Source of the DNA: an uncultured Dehalococcoidia bacterium
Lineage (GTDB): Bacteria; Chloroflexota; Dehalococcoidia; Lucifugimonadales; UBA3495
DNA length: 64,000 nt
Reading direction: 5' to 3'
Assembly: GCA_951813535.1 (NCBI GenBank)
Contig: OX638345.1
Span: 3,712,608 to 3,776,607 of the forward strand
Shown: piece by piece, positions 22,643 through 31,407 of the stretch
Layout: every line of letters begins with the position of its first letter
How positions within the stretch are numbered: position 1 is the stretch's first letter
Notes under the pieces: model-generated
Seen by the model: the letters and a program-made list of their open reading frames with translations, nothing else
Databases searched by the model: none
Told to the model about the DNA's origin: nothing
Made by a program: the position numbers and the translations under genes

Positions 22643-24600
22643 GGCAACATCGCTCGCAGTTCGCCCATGCGCGACACATCGTAGCCGCCCAGGTCGTCAA
22701 CCGCCAGCCTGAAGTCCAAATCGGCGAGCAGGTCCAGCAGGGGCCGCAGGTGACCGCTTTCGTAATGCTCCGTGGGGATGATCAGGTCATACTCCTCGTT
22801 GAGCAGGGGCACGAATTCCAGCTCCAAGGCACGGGCCGCCGAAAGGACACCTAAACCGGTGTCGGCCGACCCGCCCGAAACCGCCGCCGCCACCGCCAGG
22901 TGGCTGTATTCCTCCCGTTGATAGCCCGTGATATCGTCGGGCGCCGCTCCCATCTGCTGGAGCCGGTAATCCAGCAGCACCCGGGTGCCCGAGCCCCGCT
23001 GGCGGTTCACGAACCTGACCTCGGGCCGCAGCAGGTCCTCGAGGCTCGCGATGTTCAGCGGGTTCCCGGGGGCGGTCATCAGGCCCTGAGTCCGTCCCAC
23101 CAGGCGAACGATGGCAACGGGGGTATCCGGCAGGTAGCGGCGAACGTAGGGCGTGTTGTACTCGCCGGTTTCGGTGTCCAGCAGGTGGCAGCCGGCGATG
23201 TGGGCTTCGCCCCTGCGCAACGCCAGCAGTCCGCCCAGGCTGCCCACGTGGGCCGACGCCAGGTTCACCGAGGGGCGACCGCGCCGCAGGAAGCTGCGCA
23301 TCAGGTCCAACGCCAGGTCGTGACTGCCGATGGCGACGATGGTGTTCTCCACCTCCTCCAACGGGCGGAGCAGTTCCACTTCCACCTGGGCGCCGGCGTC
23401 CACTCCTTCAGTGTGCCTCGGTATACGGACAATGCCGTCGGCGCGGACCAGGGACATCACCACGCCGGCGCCCCGCTGCACCGGCGTCGCGATCATCTTG
23501 CTGCCAACACGTCCCACTGCAACGCGGAGGAACTCGTCCTCACCGGTGGGCGAGACCACCTTGCGGGTCATGTTGGCGCTGATGCGCGGTCGCGCGGGCA
23601 TCGACGAGCCCAGCAGCCGTTCCAGCAATGGGAGCAGAAGAAGCTCCGCGGTCATGGCTGCCGAGACCGGGTATCCGGGGACTCCCATTACCGCCTTGCC
23701 CGAGGCGACGCCCAATGCCACCGGATGGCCGGGCCGGACGGCGATACCATGCACCTGGAGCGTTCCCAGCGATTCGATAACCGAGGCGGTGTAATCGGCG
23801 TCGCCGGCGGAGGAACCGGCGTTGATCGCCACCACGTCCGACGACGCCAGACCGGCGGAAACCGCTTCCCGAATGGCGTCAAAGTCGTCCGGCACCGGTT
23901 CGTACACCACTGGTTCGGCTCCCCACTGGCGCACCAGTGCAGCCAGGATCAGCGAATTGAACTCCGGTATGTCTCCGGGCCTCCTCGGAGCGCTGATTGG
24001 CGCCAATTCGTCGCCGGTTGGGATTATCGTGACCGTGGGGCGACGTCTCACCGGAACGGTGGTGAGTCCGGCGGCGGCGCAGGCTCCCAGGTCCGCAGGA
24101 GTGATGGGGTGGTTTTCCGGCAGGACCAACTCGGTGGCCACGATATCTTCGCCCAACGGCCGCACGTGCTGCCACGGAGCGACGGGCTCGGATACCCGCA
24201 CCGTGGTCGGATCGCCGGCATCCCACTGCACGTGCTCGATCATCACCACGGCGTCCATGCCCACCGGCATGGGGTCGCCGGTGTCGACCCACACCGCCTG
24301 ACTGCCCACATCCAGGGCCACCGGGCGCGTTTCGGTGGCTCCGACGGTGTTGGCCGCCCGCACCGCTATGCCGTCCATGGCGGCGGCATCATAGTGCGGC
24401 GACGACGCAAGAGCCCACACCGGCCAGGCGGTCACACGGCCCACAATGTCGGGCGCGGTTAACGGCGCGTCCTCGCTGGACATCTGGACCAGGGCGCCAG
24501 CGCCGTCCAGTGCGCCGAACCAGCGAGCCGTCGCCTCTTCCAGGGGGATGTCCTGCAGGAAGTAGCGACGGTGTGACCGGTGCGGTGTAGTGTCCTCCAT
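22639..24600 (-). CDS. MoeA-type molybdopterin molybdotransferase fused to a periplasmic-binding-like domain
   Basis: MoeA inserts molybdate into adenylylated molybdopterin. Residues about 1-415 are a full MoeA: LxDGIAVRA-like MDGIAVRAANT, GDPMPVGMDAVVMIE, the MPT-binding MoCF_biosynth core with NAGSSAGDADY and a GVPGYPVSA loop, then the C-terminal MoeA_C domain. Residues about 430-653 form a substrate-binding-protein-like domain with VNLASAHVGSLGGLLALRRGEAHIAG and RQRGSGTRVLLD, as in the LysR/ModE-type molybdate- or tungstate-binding modules. This fusion is known in Archaea and some bacteria. ATG 24600 is used since it lies 4 nt after the upstream moeA stop. Confidence 0.88.
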   Translation of the reverse strand: MEDTTPHRSHRRYFLQDIPLEEATARWFGALDGAGALVQMSSEDAPLTAPDIVGRVTAWPVWALASSPHYDAAAMDGIAVRAANTVGATETRPVALDVGSQAVWVDTGDPMPVGMDAVVMIEHVQWDAGDPTTVRVSEPVAPWQHVRPLGEDIVATELVLPENHPITPADLGACAAAGLTTVPVRRRPTVTIIPTGDELAPISAPRRPGDIPEFNSLILAALVRQWGAEPVVYEPVPDDFDAIREAVSAGLASSDVVAINAGSSAGDADYTASVIESLGTLQVHGIAVRPGHPVALGVASGKAVMGVPGYPVSAAMTAELLLLPLLERLLGSSMPARPRISANMTRKVVSPTGEDEFLRVAVGRVGSKMIATPVQRGAGVVMSLVRADGIVRIPRHTEGVDAGAQVEVELLRPLEEVENTIVAIGSHDLALDLMRSFLRRGRPSVNLASAHVGSLGGLLALRRGEAHIAGCHLLDTETGEYNTPYVRRYLPDTPVAIVRLVGRTQGLMTAPGNPLNIASLEDLLRPEVRFVNRQRGSGTRVLLDYRLQQMGAAPDDITGYQREEYSHLAVAAAVSGGSADTGLGVLSAARALELEFVPLLNEEYDLIIPTEHYESGHLRPLLDLLADLDFRLAVDDLGGYDVSRMGELRAMLP

Positions 24601-24604
24601 CGGC

Positions 24605-25846
24605 TTACAACTCTCGTACCTGTACCTGCTCCCCGGCGTAAATTCCGCCTGCATCTGCTGGCACCCTCACCAGCCCATTCGCCCTCACCAGCGTGAAAAT
24701 AAAACCGCTCTTGCCCCACACCGGGTGGGCTATCGCCGTCCCGTTACTGCTCTCGATCAGTCGGACCGGCACGTAGTCTTCCCGCCCTGGAGCCGACGGG
24801 ACGTCCTGCGCCAGCAACGCCGCGCGTTCGTTCAGCGGGGGCGGATCAGCGCAGCCCATGAGCCGGTACACCGTGGGCCGAACCAGCAGACTGCTCACCA
24901 CCATGGCAGACACCGGGTTGCCGGGCAGCCCGATGACCGGTTTGCCGTCGCACAGGCCCACGATGGCCGGCTTGCCGGGGCGCAGCGCCAGCCCGTGCAC
25001 CAGGGGCCCGGGTTCGCCAAGCTCGGCGACGATGTCCACCGTCCGGTCCCGAGCGCTGACGGAGCTGCCGGCCGACAGCACCAGCATGTCCGATTCGGCC
25101 AATCCGCGCCGCGCCGCGTCCAGTTGTCGCTCGTAGTCGTCTCCGACCAAGCCCAGGGGCGCCGCGGTCCCGCCGGCGGCAGTGACCTGCCCCGCGACGG
25201 TATAGGTGTTGACATCGCGCACCTCTCCCGGGCCGGGCGTAATGCTGGGAGCCACTACCTCATCTCCCATCGACAGAATGCCCACCCGGGGCCGCTCGGC
25301 CACCTTGATATGTTCGATCCCCAGGGCGAGCAGTCCACCGATGTCCTGTGGTCGGATCACGTGGCCAGCCGGCAAGACCGTTTCTTCCACTCGCACATCC
25401 TCGCCCGGCTGCGCAACGTTTTCGCCGGGAGCCACCGGCCGCATCACTTCAATTGTGTGGGCGTCCACGGCCTGGGTGTGTTCCATCATGACCACGGCGT
25501 CGGCGTTTCCGGCCAGCATTCCGCCGGTGTAGGCCACCGCCGTTTCGCCCACGTCCAGGCTGATGTCTGGTCCGCGCCCCATGGGCACCTCGCCCACCAG
25601 CGCGAACCACGCCGGCAATCCGTCGCTGGCTCCGTAGGTGTCCGCCGCACGCACGCTATAGCCGTCCATGGTGGAGCGGGGGAACATTGGGAGCGATTCC
25701 GTCGCCCGAATTTCCGCCGCAACAACCCTTCCCAGCGCCCCGGTAGTCTCTACCACACTAACCCCTGCGGCCGGTCGCTCCGGAATGCGATCCAAGAGCA
25801 ATGCCAACGCCTCCTCAGGAGGCAGCACGTTGAAGAATTCCGGCAT
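24605..25846 (-). CDS. moeA: Molybdopterin molybdotransferase
   Basis: This 413 aa MoeA starts at MPEFFNVLPPEEALALLLDRIP; the frame is open 29 codons further upstream without a better start. Typical motifs are TMDGYSVRAADTYGAS, GTxxGxP-like MLAGNADAVVMMEHTQ, LSAGSSVSARDRT in the MPT-binding domain, and GLPGNPVSAMVVS. The C-terminal barrel domain ends near RVPADAGGIYAGEQVQVREL. It completes Mo-cofactor synthesis together with the fused MoeA encoded 4 bp downstream. Two MoeA proteins suggest separate handling of Mo and W or of two enzyme classes, which is inference. Confidence 0.93.
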   Translation of the reverse strand: MPEFFNVLPPEEALALLLDRIPERPAAGVSVVETTGALGRVVAAEIRATESLPMFPRSTMDGYSVRAADTYGASDGLPAWFALVGEVPMGRGPDISLDVGETAVAYTGGMLAGNADAVVMMEHTQAVDAHTIEVMRPVAPGENVAQPGEDVRVEETVLPAGHVIRPQDIGGLLALGIEHIKVAERPRVGILSMGDEVVAPSITPGPGEVRDVNTYTVAGQVTAAGGTAAPLGLVGDDYERQLDAARRGLAESDMLVLSAGSSVSARDRTVDIVAELGEPGPLVHGLALRPGKPAIVGLCDGKPVIGLPGNPVSAMVVSSLLVRPTVYRLMGCADPPPLNERAALLAQDVPSAPGREDYVPVRLIESSNGTAIAHPVWGKSGFIFTLVRANGLVRVPADAGGIYAGEQVQVREL

Positions 25847-26117
25847 TGTGGTTCCGATGCTAACGATCCGCGCATTGAATGTCAAAATACACACACGCAT
25901 AGGGACAGCGCAACGATTACCGCAGTGCGTCACATTATCGTCACGAATCTCTCACGAATCCCCACAAAATCCGGTTTGCCCGTAAAGGAAGATCGTTGCG
26001 GCCGCAAATCGACTGCCGTTGCCGGGTCGGGGGTCGCCTGCTACAATCGGCCGGCGCTAGTGTCGTCGCAATTCATCCCACACTTCCGTACGCGACACAT
26101 TCAAGGAGTTGCCCAAC

Positions 26118-27029
26118 ATGTCGTGGCGATTCAGTCTCCTCAGTTTGTTTGATGACCCTCCGGGCGGCATCACCGAAGGGCCGGCCTGGAATGGCGAAGT
26201 GGTGCTTTTCACCCACATCCACGCCAGCCGCATCTATGCCTACAACCCCAAGTCCGGCGAGTTCTCCGTCTTTCGCGAAAACACCAATCGCACCAACGGA
26301 CTGGCCTTCGACGCCCAGGGGCGGTTGTTCGGCTGTTGCCAGAACGGTCGGGCGATTGTCCGTTTCGACCCGGACGGCAGCATGGTCACCGTCGCGGACA
26401 ACCTGGACGGCGTCCCCCTGAACACACCCAACGACCTGGCCATCGACGCCCGCGGCCGCATCTGGTTCACCAACCCGTGGAACACTGGCAACATCGATCC
26501 CCATGAGGTCGAGCAACTGGACAATCGTTCCGTGCTGTGCGCCGTTCCCCAGGCCGACGGTTCCTATAGGACCGTCCGCTCCACGTACGACACCACCATG
26601 CCCAACGGCATCCTGGTGTCCCCAGACGGCAACACCCTCTACGTCGCCGAGAGCAACAGCGACCAGATCGAGATTGACCGGGAGCTGCGCGCTTACCCGA
26701 TCAACGCCGACGGCAGCCTGGGGACGTACACCTCGCTGCACACCTTCGGCCGAGACGCCAATCGCGTGCATCGCGGCATCGACGGGATGTGCCTTGACGC
26801 CGACGGAAATATCGTAGCCACCGCCGGCTGGCCCACGGGCGGGCCCGGCCCAATGCTCTACGTGTTCTCGCCCACGGGCAGGGTGATCGAGACGCATCCC
26901 GTCGCCGCCACCCGCCCCACCAACGTCTGTTTCGGCGGCGCCGACCTCACCGATGTCTTCGTGACCTCGACCGACGGCCATTTCTTCCACGCCAGCACCG
27001 ACCGGGTCGGTTGGGCCATCTATCCATAG
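26118..27029 (+). CDS. SMP-30/gluconolactonase family protein
   Basis: The six-bladed beta-propeller family hydrolyses sugar or aromatic lactones using a divalent metal. The 303 aa protein shows GGITEGPAWNGEVVLFTHI with the metal-binding Glu (about residue 19), NRTNGLAFDAQGRLFGC, TPNDLAIDARGRIWFTNPW with the Asn (about residue 103), MPNGILVSPDGNTLYVAE and GIDGMCLDADGNIVAT with the Asp ligand. ATG 26118 is chosen over the TTG at 26109 because AAGGAG lies 9 nt before it. The natural substrate is not known. It is followed by two small unknown genes on the same strand. Confidence 0.9.
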   Translation: MSWRFSLLSLFDDPPGGITEGPAWNGEVVLFTHIHASRIYAYNPKSGEFSVFRENTNRTNGLAFDAQGRLFGCCQNGRAIVRFDPDGSMVTVADNLDGVPLNTPNDLAIDARGRIWFTNPWNTGNIDPHEVEQLDNRSVLCAVPQADGSYRTVRSTYDTTMPNGILVSPDGNTLYVAESNSDQIEIDRELRAYPINADGSLGTYTSLHTFGRDANRVHRGIDGMCLDADGNIVATAGWPTGGPGPMLYVFSPTGRVIETHPVAATRPTNVCFGGADLTDVFVTSTDGHFFHASTDRVGWAIYP

Positions 27030-27077
27030 CGATATAACGATATAACGGCAACTCCAATAATCAAGGAGGTTCCGTCC

Positions 27078-27392
27078 ATGACCACGACCATGCCGCCAAC
27101 TCCGGATCCGGAGGACGATCCCTTTGACCAGGTGGAACGCCAGATCGATTGGGTCGAGCAGTTGGAAAACGTCAGGATTCGGCACGAAACCCTGTCCGCC
27201 TCCCGTGACGTTATTCCTTACGTTGAGGCATTGCGAGAATCGATAATCAAGCTGGCCGGACGCCAGACCCACGAAGACCTGAGGTTGCTGTACGGCTCGA
27301 ACGTCGCCGATCTGGTGGATGCCGTTCGGCGTCGCGACCCAGATGATTCCTGGAACGGGACTATCAAGCCGGCCCTGCTGCGGGAAGGCTGA
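27078..27392 (+). CDS. Hypothetical protein (104 aa)
   Basis: The protein is small, acidic at the N-terminus (DPEDDPFDQVERQIDWVEQLENV) and helical in the centre, with no recognised domain. A strong AAGGAGG ribosome binding site precedes the ATG. It lies 48 bp after the lactonase gene and 47 bp before another small unknown gene. Function unknown. Confidence 0.6.
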   Translation: MTTTMPPTPDPEDDPFDQVERQIDWVEQLENVRIRHETLSASRDVIPYVEALRESIIKLAGRQTHEDLRLLYGSNVADLVDAVRRRDPDDSWNGTIKPALLREG

Positions 27393-27439
27393 TCCGGGTT
27401 CCGCACTGCACGTTACCCAACCAATCCGGTGGTGTCTCC

Positions 27440-27796
27440 ATGCAACGCAGACGCTTGAGCAGTTATGGAATAAACCGCGACCAGCTTCGCCAGGGCGGCG
27501 GCCGCGGCAACGGCAACGACCACTTTGACGAACTGGTCGGCAGCGTCGAGTTCTACGTCTACCAGACCCCCGGCCGGCGGGTGAAGGGTTTCGACAGCCT
27601 GAAACTTTTCGCCGAAGGCGAAGGCTGCGAACTGCTCTACACCGGTGAGGCCCCGCCCGAGTTGATCGACTACGAAACCCTGCGCATCACCCACCGCAGG
27701 TCCGAGCCCATTCCAGACTCCGTGCTCAAGCGCGCTCACTCCTGGGCCCACCGCAACAACTTCCTGCACAGCTTCTTCAAGCCAATGTACCGGTAG
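27440..27796 (+). CDS. Hypothetical protein (118 aa)
   Basis: The protein opens with a basic Arg-rich stretch and has a mixed alpha/beta body with EFYVYQTPGRRVKGFDSLKLFAEG and an aromatic C-terminus (HRNNFLHSFFKPMYR). No family is recognised. It is in the same orientation as its neighbours and ends 74 bp before the NDUFAF7-like methyltransferase gene. Confidence 0.58.
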   Translation: MQRRRLSSYGINRDQLRQGGGRGNGNDHFDELVGSVEFYVYQTPGRRVKGFDSLKLFAEGEGCELLYTGEAPPELIDYETLRITHRRSEPIPDSVLKRAHSWAHRNNFLHSFFKPMYR

Positions 27797-27870
27797 ATGT
27801 CAGAACGCTCGGTTTGTGCAGGGGCGAATGATTATTCGCCCCGGCGAGCGTCAGGTTAGGCCGTATCCCT

Positions 27871-29187
27871 ATGAGCGTCCCCACCGTTGCGGAGCGGGCC
27901 ATCCGGCGCCGCATCGCCCGCCACGGCCCGATCACCTTCGCCGAGTACATGGAGCGAGCCCTCTATGGAACCGGTGGCTATTACAGTCGCAACGCCGTCG
28001 GGACCGATTACTACACCAGCCCGCAGGTCCATCCCGCCTTTGGCGCTCTGTTGGCTGTCCAGCTGTTCCACTTCTGGGAGCTGCTGAACCGGCCCGACCC
28101 GTTTTTCGTGATTGAACCCGGCGCCGGCGATGGCCTGTTGGGCCGGGACATATCCAAAGCCGCCCACCATCTGCCGGCCGGTTTCTCCGATTCGCTGCGG
28201 TACATCGCCGGCGATCGCCGGCCGGGTGGCTGGGACGCCCGCTCCCCTGCACTCGCCGCCGTGGTCAGCGACGCCCTGCGTCTTCCTTTTCGCAACGTGA
28301 CCGGGTGCATCATATCCAACGAGCTGCTCGACGCTTTGCCCGTTCATCGGGTGCGCATGGAACACGGAAGCCTCCGCGAGCTTTACGTCGGCATCCAGTC
28401 CGACGTGGCCGATGGTTACGAAGGGCAGTTCGAGGAAATCACCGGAGACCCGTCCACCACAAAGCTCGAACGACGCCTGTCCGACATCAATATAACCCTG
28501 ACAGAGGGCCAGACCGCCGAGATCTGCCTGGCGCTGGATGAGTGGGCCGTGTCTGTAGCGTCCGTCTTGGACGCGGGTTTCGTGACGACCATCGACTACG
28601 GCCGCGCCGCGCTGGGCCTGTACGATCCCGTCCAACGACCGCATGGAACCCTGGTCACCTATAGCTCCCACCGCCAGACCGACACGCCGCTGGTGGACCC
28701 GGGGCGGCAGGACGTCACGGCGCAGGTGGACTTCACCTCGGTTCAGCGTGCCGGCGAGCAGGCTGGATTGACCACCCTAGGCAATATGCCCCAGGGCAGG
28801 TTTCTGAGCCGCCTCGGGTTGCAGACCATTCGCCGCAACGGCCCGCCACCGGAAGCCGGGGGCGGCGGCTGGATCACAATTCCCATCAATCCCGAGAGTA
28901 CGCTGCCCGATGCCTTAACCGAACCCTTCGGGCCGGCCCAGGACGAAACCCGCGACTGGCTGACGGGGCTGACCCACCTGGTTCGCCCGGGCGGGTTGGG
29001 CGACTTTCGGGTCCTTGTCCAGGCAAAGGGCCTTCCTGCCGACCGCGCGGCCTCCGCTATTGCGTGGCTGGATGGCGGGGATGCCACGGGTGAACACGCT
29101 CCTCGGGAACTGGCCGCCATGATCCCTGCTGAATCGCTGGCGTTGGGGCCGGAGCGGTTCCGGCTGGCCGGCCCGGCTTTGCTATAA
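27871..29187 (+). CDS. NDUFAF7/MidA-like class I SAM-dependent methyltransferase (DUF185)
   Basis: The COG1565 family contains the mitochondrial complex I assembly arginine methyltransferase NDUFAF7. The 438 aa protein begins with the family-specific GPITFAEYMERALYGTGGYYSRNAVGTDYYTSPQVHP region (residues 19-54). The SAM site is FVIEPGAGDGLLGRDI (near residue 83). CIISNELLDALPVHRV (near residue 147) carries the acidic NEL/DALPV motif, and a TIDYG sequence (near residue 236) also matches. Bacterial members probably methylate a protein substrate, but the target here is unknown; no NADH dehydrogenase genes are nearby. Confidence 0.88.
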   Translation: MSVPTVAERAIRRRIARHGPITFAEYMERALYGTGGYYSRNAVGTDYYTSPQVHPAFGALLAVQLFHFWELLNRPDPFFVIEPGAGDGLLGRDISKAAHHLPAGFSDSLRYIAGDRRPGGWDARSPALAAVVSDALRLPFRNVTGCIISNELLDALPVHRVRMEHGSLRELYVGIQSDVADGYEGQFEEITGDPSTTKLERRLSDINITLTEGQTAEICLALDEWAVSVASVLDAGFVTTIDYGRAALGLYDPVQRPHGTLVTYSSHRQTDTPLVDPGRQDVTAQVDFTSVQRAGEQAGLTTLGNMPQGRFLSRLGLQTIRRNGPPPEAGGGGWITIPINPESTLPDALTEPFGPAQDETRDWLTGLTHLVRPGGLGDFRVLVQAKGLPADRAASAIAWLDGGDATGEHAPRELAAMIPAESLALGPERFRLAGPALL

Positions 29188-29222
29188 TCGCCCGACGACC
29201 TTGCACCGCCAGGAGTGACGCC

Positions 29223-30503
29223 ATGGCCGGCCCGCTTGCAGGCATCAACGTTGTCGAGTTCTCCACCATGATCGCCACGCCCACGGCCGGCATGTTGCTG
29301 GCCGACATGGGCGCCAACGTGATCAAGGTGGAGCCGCCCTGGGGCGACCTGTGGCGCTACGCCCAGGCGGTGCTCCCCACCGACGGACGGCCCTTCATGG
29401 CCTACAACCGGGGCAAGCGTTCCATGACGCTGAACCTGACGAAGCCCGAGGCCGCCGACGTGGTGCGGCGCCTGACCGAGCAGGCTGACGTGGTGCTGGC
29501 GAACAATCGCCCCGACGTGGCGGGTCGCCTGGGCATCAACTACGAGACCCTGGCCGCCATCAACCCGTCGATCATCTACTGCGAAGGATCGGCCTTTGGA
29601 CACGAGGGACCGGATTCCTACCGCCCCGGCTACGACATCATCATCCAGGCCATGTCGGGCATCGCCACCGCAGAGGGCAAGGTCGCCAACGGCGTTCCGC
29701 AGCAGATAGTCGCCAGCCCGCTGGTGGACACCGCCTGCGGGCTCGCCCAGGCATGGGCCGTCTGCGGCGCCCTTTTCGCCCGAGAGCGCAGCGCCCCTAA
29801 AGGCGAGAAGGGCAAAGGTCAGAAACTCGAGGCCTCGTTGCTGGGCACCGGCCTGCTGATGCTGGGCATGCGATTCGTCCGCATCGACGGCATCGACAAG
29901 GAGCCGCACGCGGAGATCATGGAATCGGTGGACGCCATGCGCACCGCCGGAACCCCGTACCCCGATCTGTTGGAAGTATATGAGGCCCAGCACTTCCAGG
30001 CTCCGGGCAACATCTACTACCGCTTCTACCAGACCGCTGACGGCATGATGGTGGTTGGATGCCTGAACGATGGCCTGCGCCGCAAGATGGCCGAAGTGAT
30101 CGGCCTGCGCGATATTCGCTTCGAAGGAGGCTACGACCCGCGATCATCGGAGGCGGCAGAATTCGGAGCGCGGCTGATGGCCGACGCTGAAGAGATCTTC
30201 CGAGGCAGGACCAACGACGAGTGGCTGAACCTGCTGGACGCCGCCGGCGTCCCGGCCGGGCCGGTGCGCTTCGTCGAAGAACTGTTCGAGCACCCACAGG
30301 TTGAGGCCAACAGTCTGGCCATAGACGTGAACCATCGCGACCTGGGCACGGTGCGCATGGCCGGCCCCCCGGCCACCTTCACCGAAACGCCACTGGAGCC
30401 GGGGAACCTGCCGGCCCTGGGAGAGCACACCGACGAGGTACTCGCTTACCTGGGCTACGGGGAAGCTGAGGTCGCTGCCTGGCGCGAATCCGGCGTGCTC
30501 TGA
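29223..30503 (+). CDS. CaiB/BaiF family CoA transferase
   Basis: Class III CoA transferases move CoA between acyl groups via an aspartyl-CoA anhydride. The 426 aa length is typical. Family features include MAGPLAGINVVEFSTMIATPTAGMLLADMGANVIKVEPPWGD at the start, NRGKRSMTLNLTKPEA, and RPGYDIIIQAMSGI, with the likely catalytic Asp in YDI (about residue 138). C-terminal motifs FVEELFEHPQVEAN and GEHTDEVLAYLGY are also diagnostic. Substrate unknown; frc, caiB and bile-acid-type members share this sequence. GGAGTGACGCC precedes the ATG. Confidence 0.92.
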   Translation: MAGPLAGINVVEFSTMIATPTAGMLLADMGANVIKVEPPWGDLWRYAQAVLPTDGRPFMAYNRGKRSMTLNLTKPEAADVVRRLTEQADVVLANNRPDVAGRLGINYETLAAINPSIIYCEGSAFGHEGPDSYRPGYDIIIQAMSGIATAEGKVANGVPQQIVASPLVDTACGLAQAWAVCGALFARERSAPKGEKGKGQKLEASLLGTGLLMLGMRFVRIDGIDKEPHAEIMESVDAMRTAGTPYPDLLEVYEAQHFQAPGNIYYRFYQTADGMMVVGCLNDGLRRKMAEVIGLRDIRFEGGYDPRSSEAAEFGARLMADAEEIFRGRTNDEWLNLLDAAGVPAGPVRFVEELFEHPQVEANSLAIDVNHRDLGTVRMAGPPATFTETPLEPGNLPALGEHTDEVLAYLGYGEAEVAAWRESGVL

Positions 30504-30510
30504 CTCGGCA

Positions 30511-30780
30511 ATGCGAGAATACAGATGGGACCCAACCAAGGACGAATGGCTCAGACGCAATCGAGGTCTATCTTTCGACGACGTGGTGTATCATTTGGAA
30601 CACGGCGGCCGGCTGGATGACCTATTGCACCCGAACCAAACGATGCATCCTGGTGAACGTCTGTACATCGTCCGTATCGGCGATTACGCCTACGAAGTAC
30701 CCTTCTACCGGGCTGGCAATTCCGAAAACTTGATGACTGCATACCCGAGCCGGAAATATACGCGCGAATACCTGCGATGA
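30511..30780 (+). CDS. BrnT/RelE-like toxin family protein (89 aa)
   Basis: The protein begins REYRWDPTKDEWLRRNRGLSFDDVVYHLEHGG, matching the FxWDPxKxxxNxxxHGxSFEE pattern of BrnT-type and related COG2929 toxins, and ends PSRKYTREYLR, like the ATRRYLG tail of that group. It begins 7 bp after the CoA transferase stop and is followed at 12 bp by a hydrophilic small gene, an arrangement consistent with a toxin-antitoxin pair. RNase activity is inferred from the fold only. Confidence 0.7.
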   Translation: MREYRWDPTKDEWLRRNRGLSFDDVVYHLEHGGRLDDLLHPNQTMHPGERLYIVRIGDYAYEVPFYRAGNSENLMTAYPSRKYTREYLR

Positions 30781-30792
30781 TCGGAGGCTGTA

Positions 30793-31218
30793 ATGGCCAA
30801 CAGCAATGATGAAAGGGCCAAACTGCCAGACCCCGATGACTACTGGCCCTTCCCTGACGATTTGGACGAATACGAACGCGAATTTTCGGAGTCCCTCGAA
30901 GGATACAAAATCCTTCCCGATCCCAATTGGGAGGAAAACAAGCGACGCGCCGAAGAAATGGCCCGCCGCACCCTCGCCAATAAACACCCCGGGCGCATGA
31001 GCGAAGAGGAAAGGCAGAAATTGCCCCCCGGCTTGCTGGCCTACTGGCGCGGCGAAGCATCCACGCCCTACACCGACCCCACCGGATGGGATGAGTTCCG
31101 CAAAACCCTGGCTCCCTCCGACGACCTGTGGCGGCTGGTACCGATTGACGGCGTTCCGGAAGCCGCCGAACCGACCCAACCCGACGGCGCACCACCTTCC
31201 GAAGACAGCGCGGGATAG
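30793..31218 (+). CDS. Hypothetical protein, possible antitoxin partner (141 aa)
   Basis: The protein is highly charged and proline-rich, with a central helix (WEENKRRAEEMARRTLANK) and a disordered acidic C-terminus. No DNA-binding fold is obvious. It sits 12 bp downstream of a BrnT-like gene with GGAGG upstream of its ATG, so an antitoxin role is plausible from position, but no domain supports it. Confidence 0.55.
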   Translation: MANSNDERAKLPDPDDYWPFPDDLDEYEREFSESLEGYKILPDPNWEENKRRAEEMARRTLANKHPGRMSEEERQKLPPGLLAYWRGEASTPYTDPTGWDEFRKTLAPSDDLWRLVPIDGVPEAAEPTQPDGAPPSEDSAG

Positions 31219-31306
31219 TTTCCTGCGACCCGGCATCGGGACGTTGGCCTCGGGTCCCCTACCGGAGAGCCCGGTCATCTTGCGGTAGAATAAAATAATT
31301 CTTATC

Positions 31307-31328
31307 ACGTTGCCCGATAAAGCAACGT
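31307..31328. promoter_or_regulatory. Inverted repeat upstream of the glutaredoxin-thioredoxin reductase gene
   Basis: ACGTTGC and GCAACGT (7 bp arms, 8 nt spacer) form a perfect inverted repeat 80 bp before the reductase ATG, in an AT-rich stretch within otherwise GC-rich sequence. It could be an operator or a small hairpin. No regulator is identified. Confidence 0.4.
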
Positions 31329-31407
31329 CGCGATTCCAGCCGCAATAATTCCTCATGACACGAGTCGGTGGCAACAAGCTGCTGGCAATACGACGCGAGG
31401 TGCGCAT

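Noticed and set aside
25847-26117. Moco riboswitch upstream of moeA
   Set aside because: The stretch between moeA and the lactonase gene has no recognisable conserved riboswitch core by eye.
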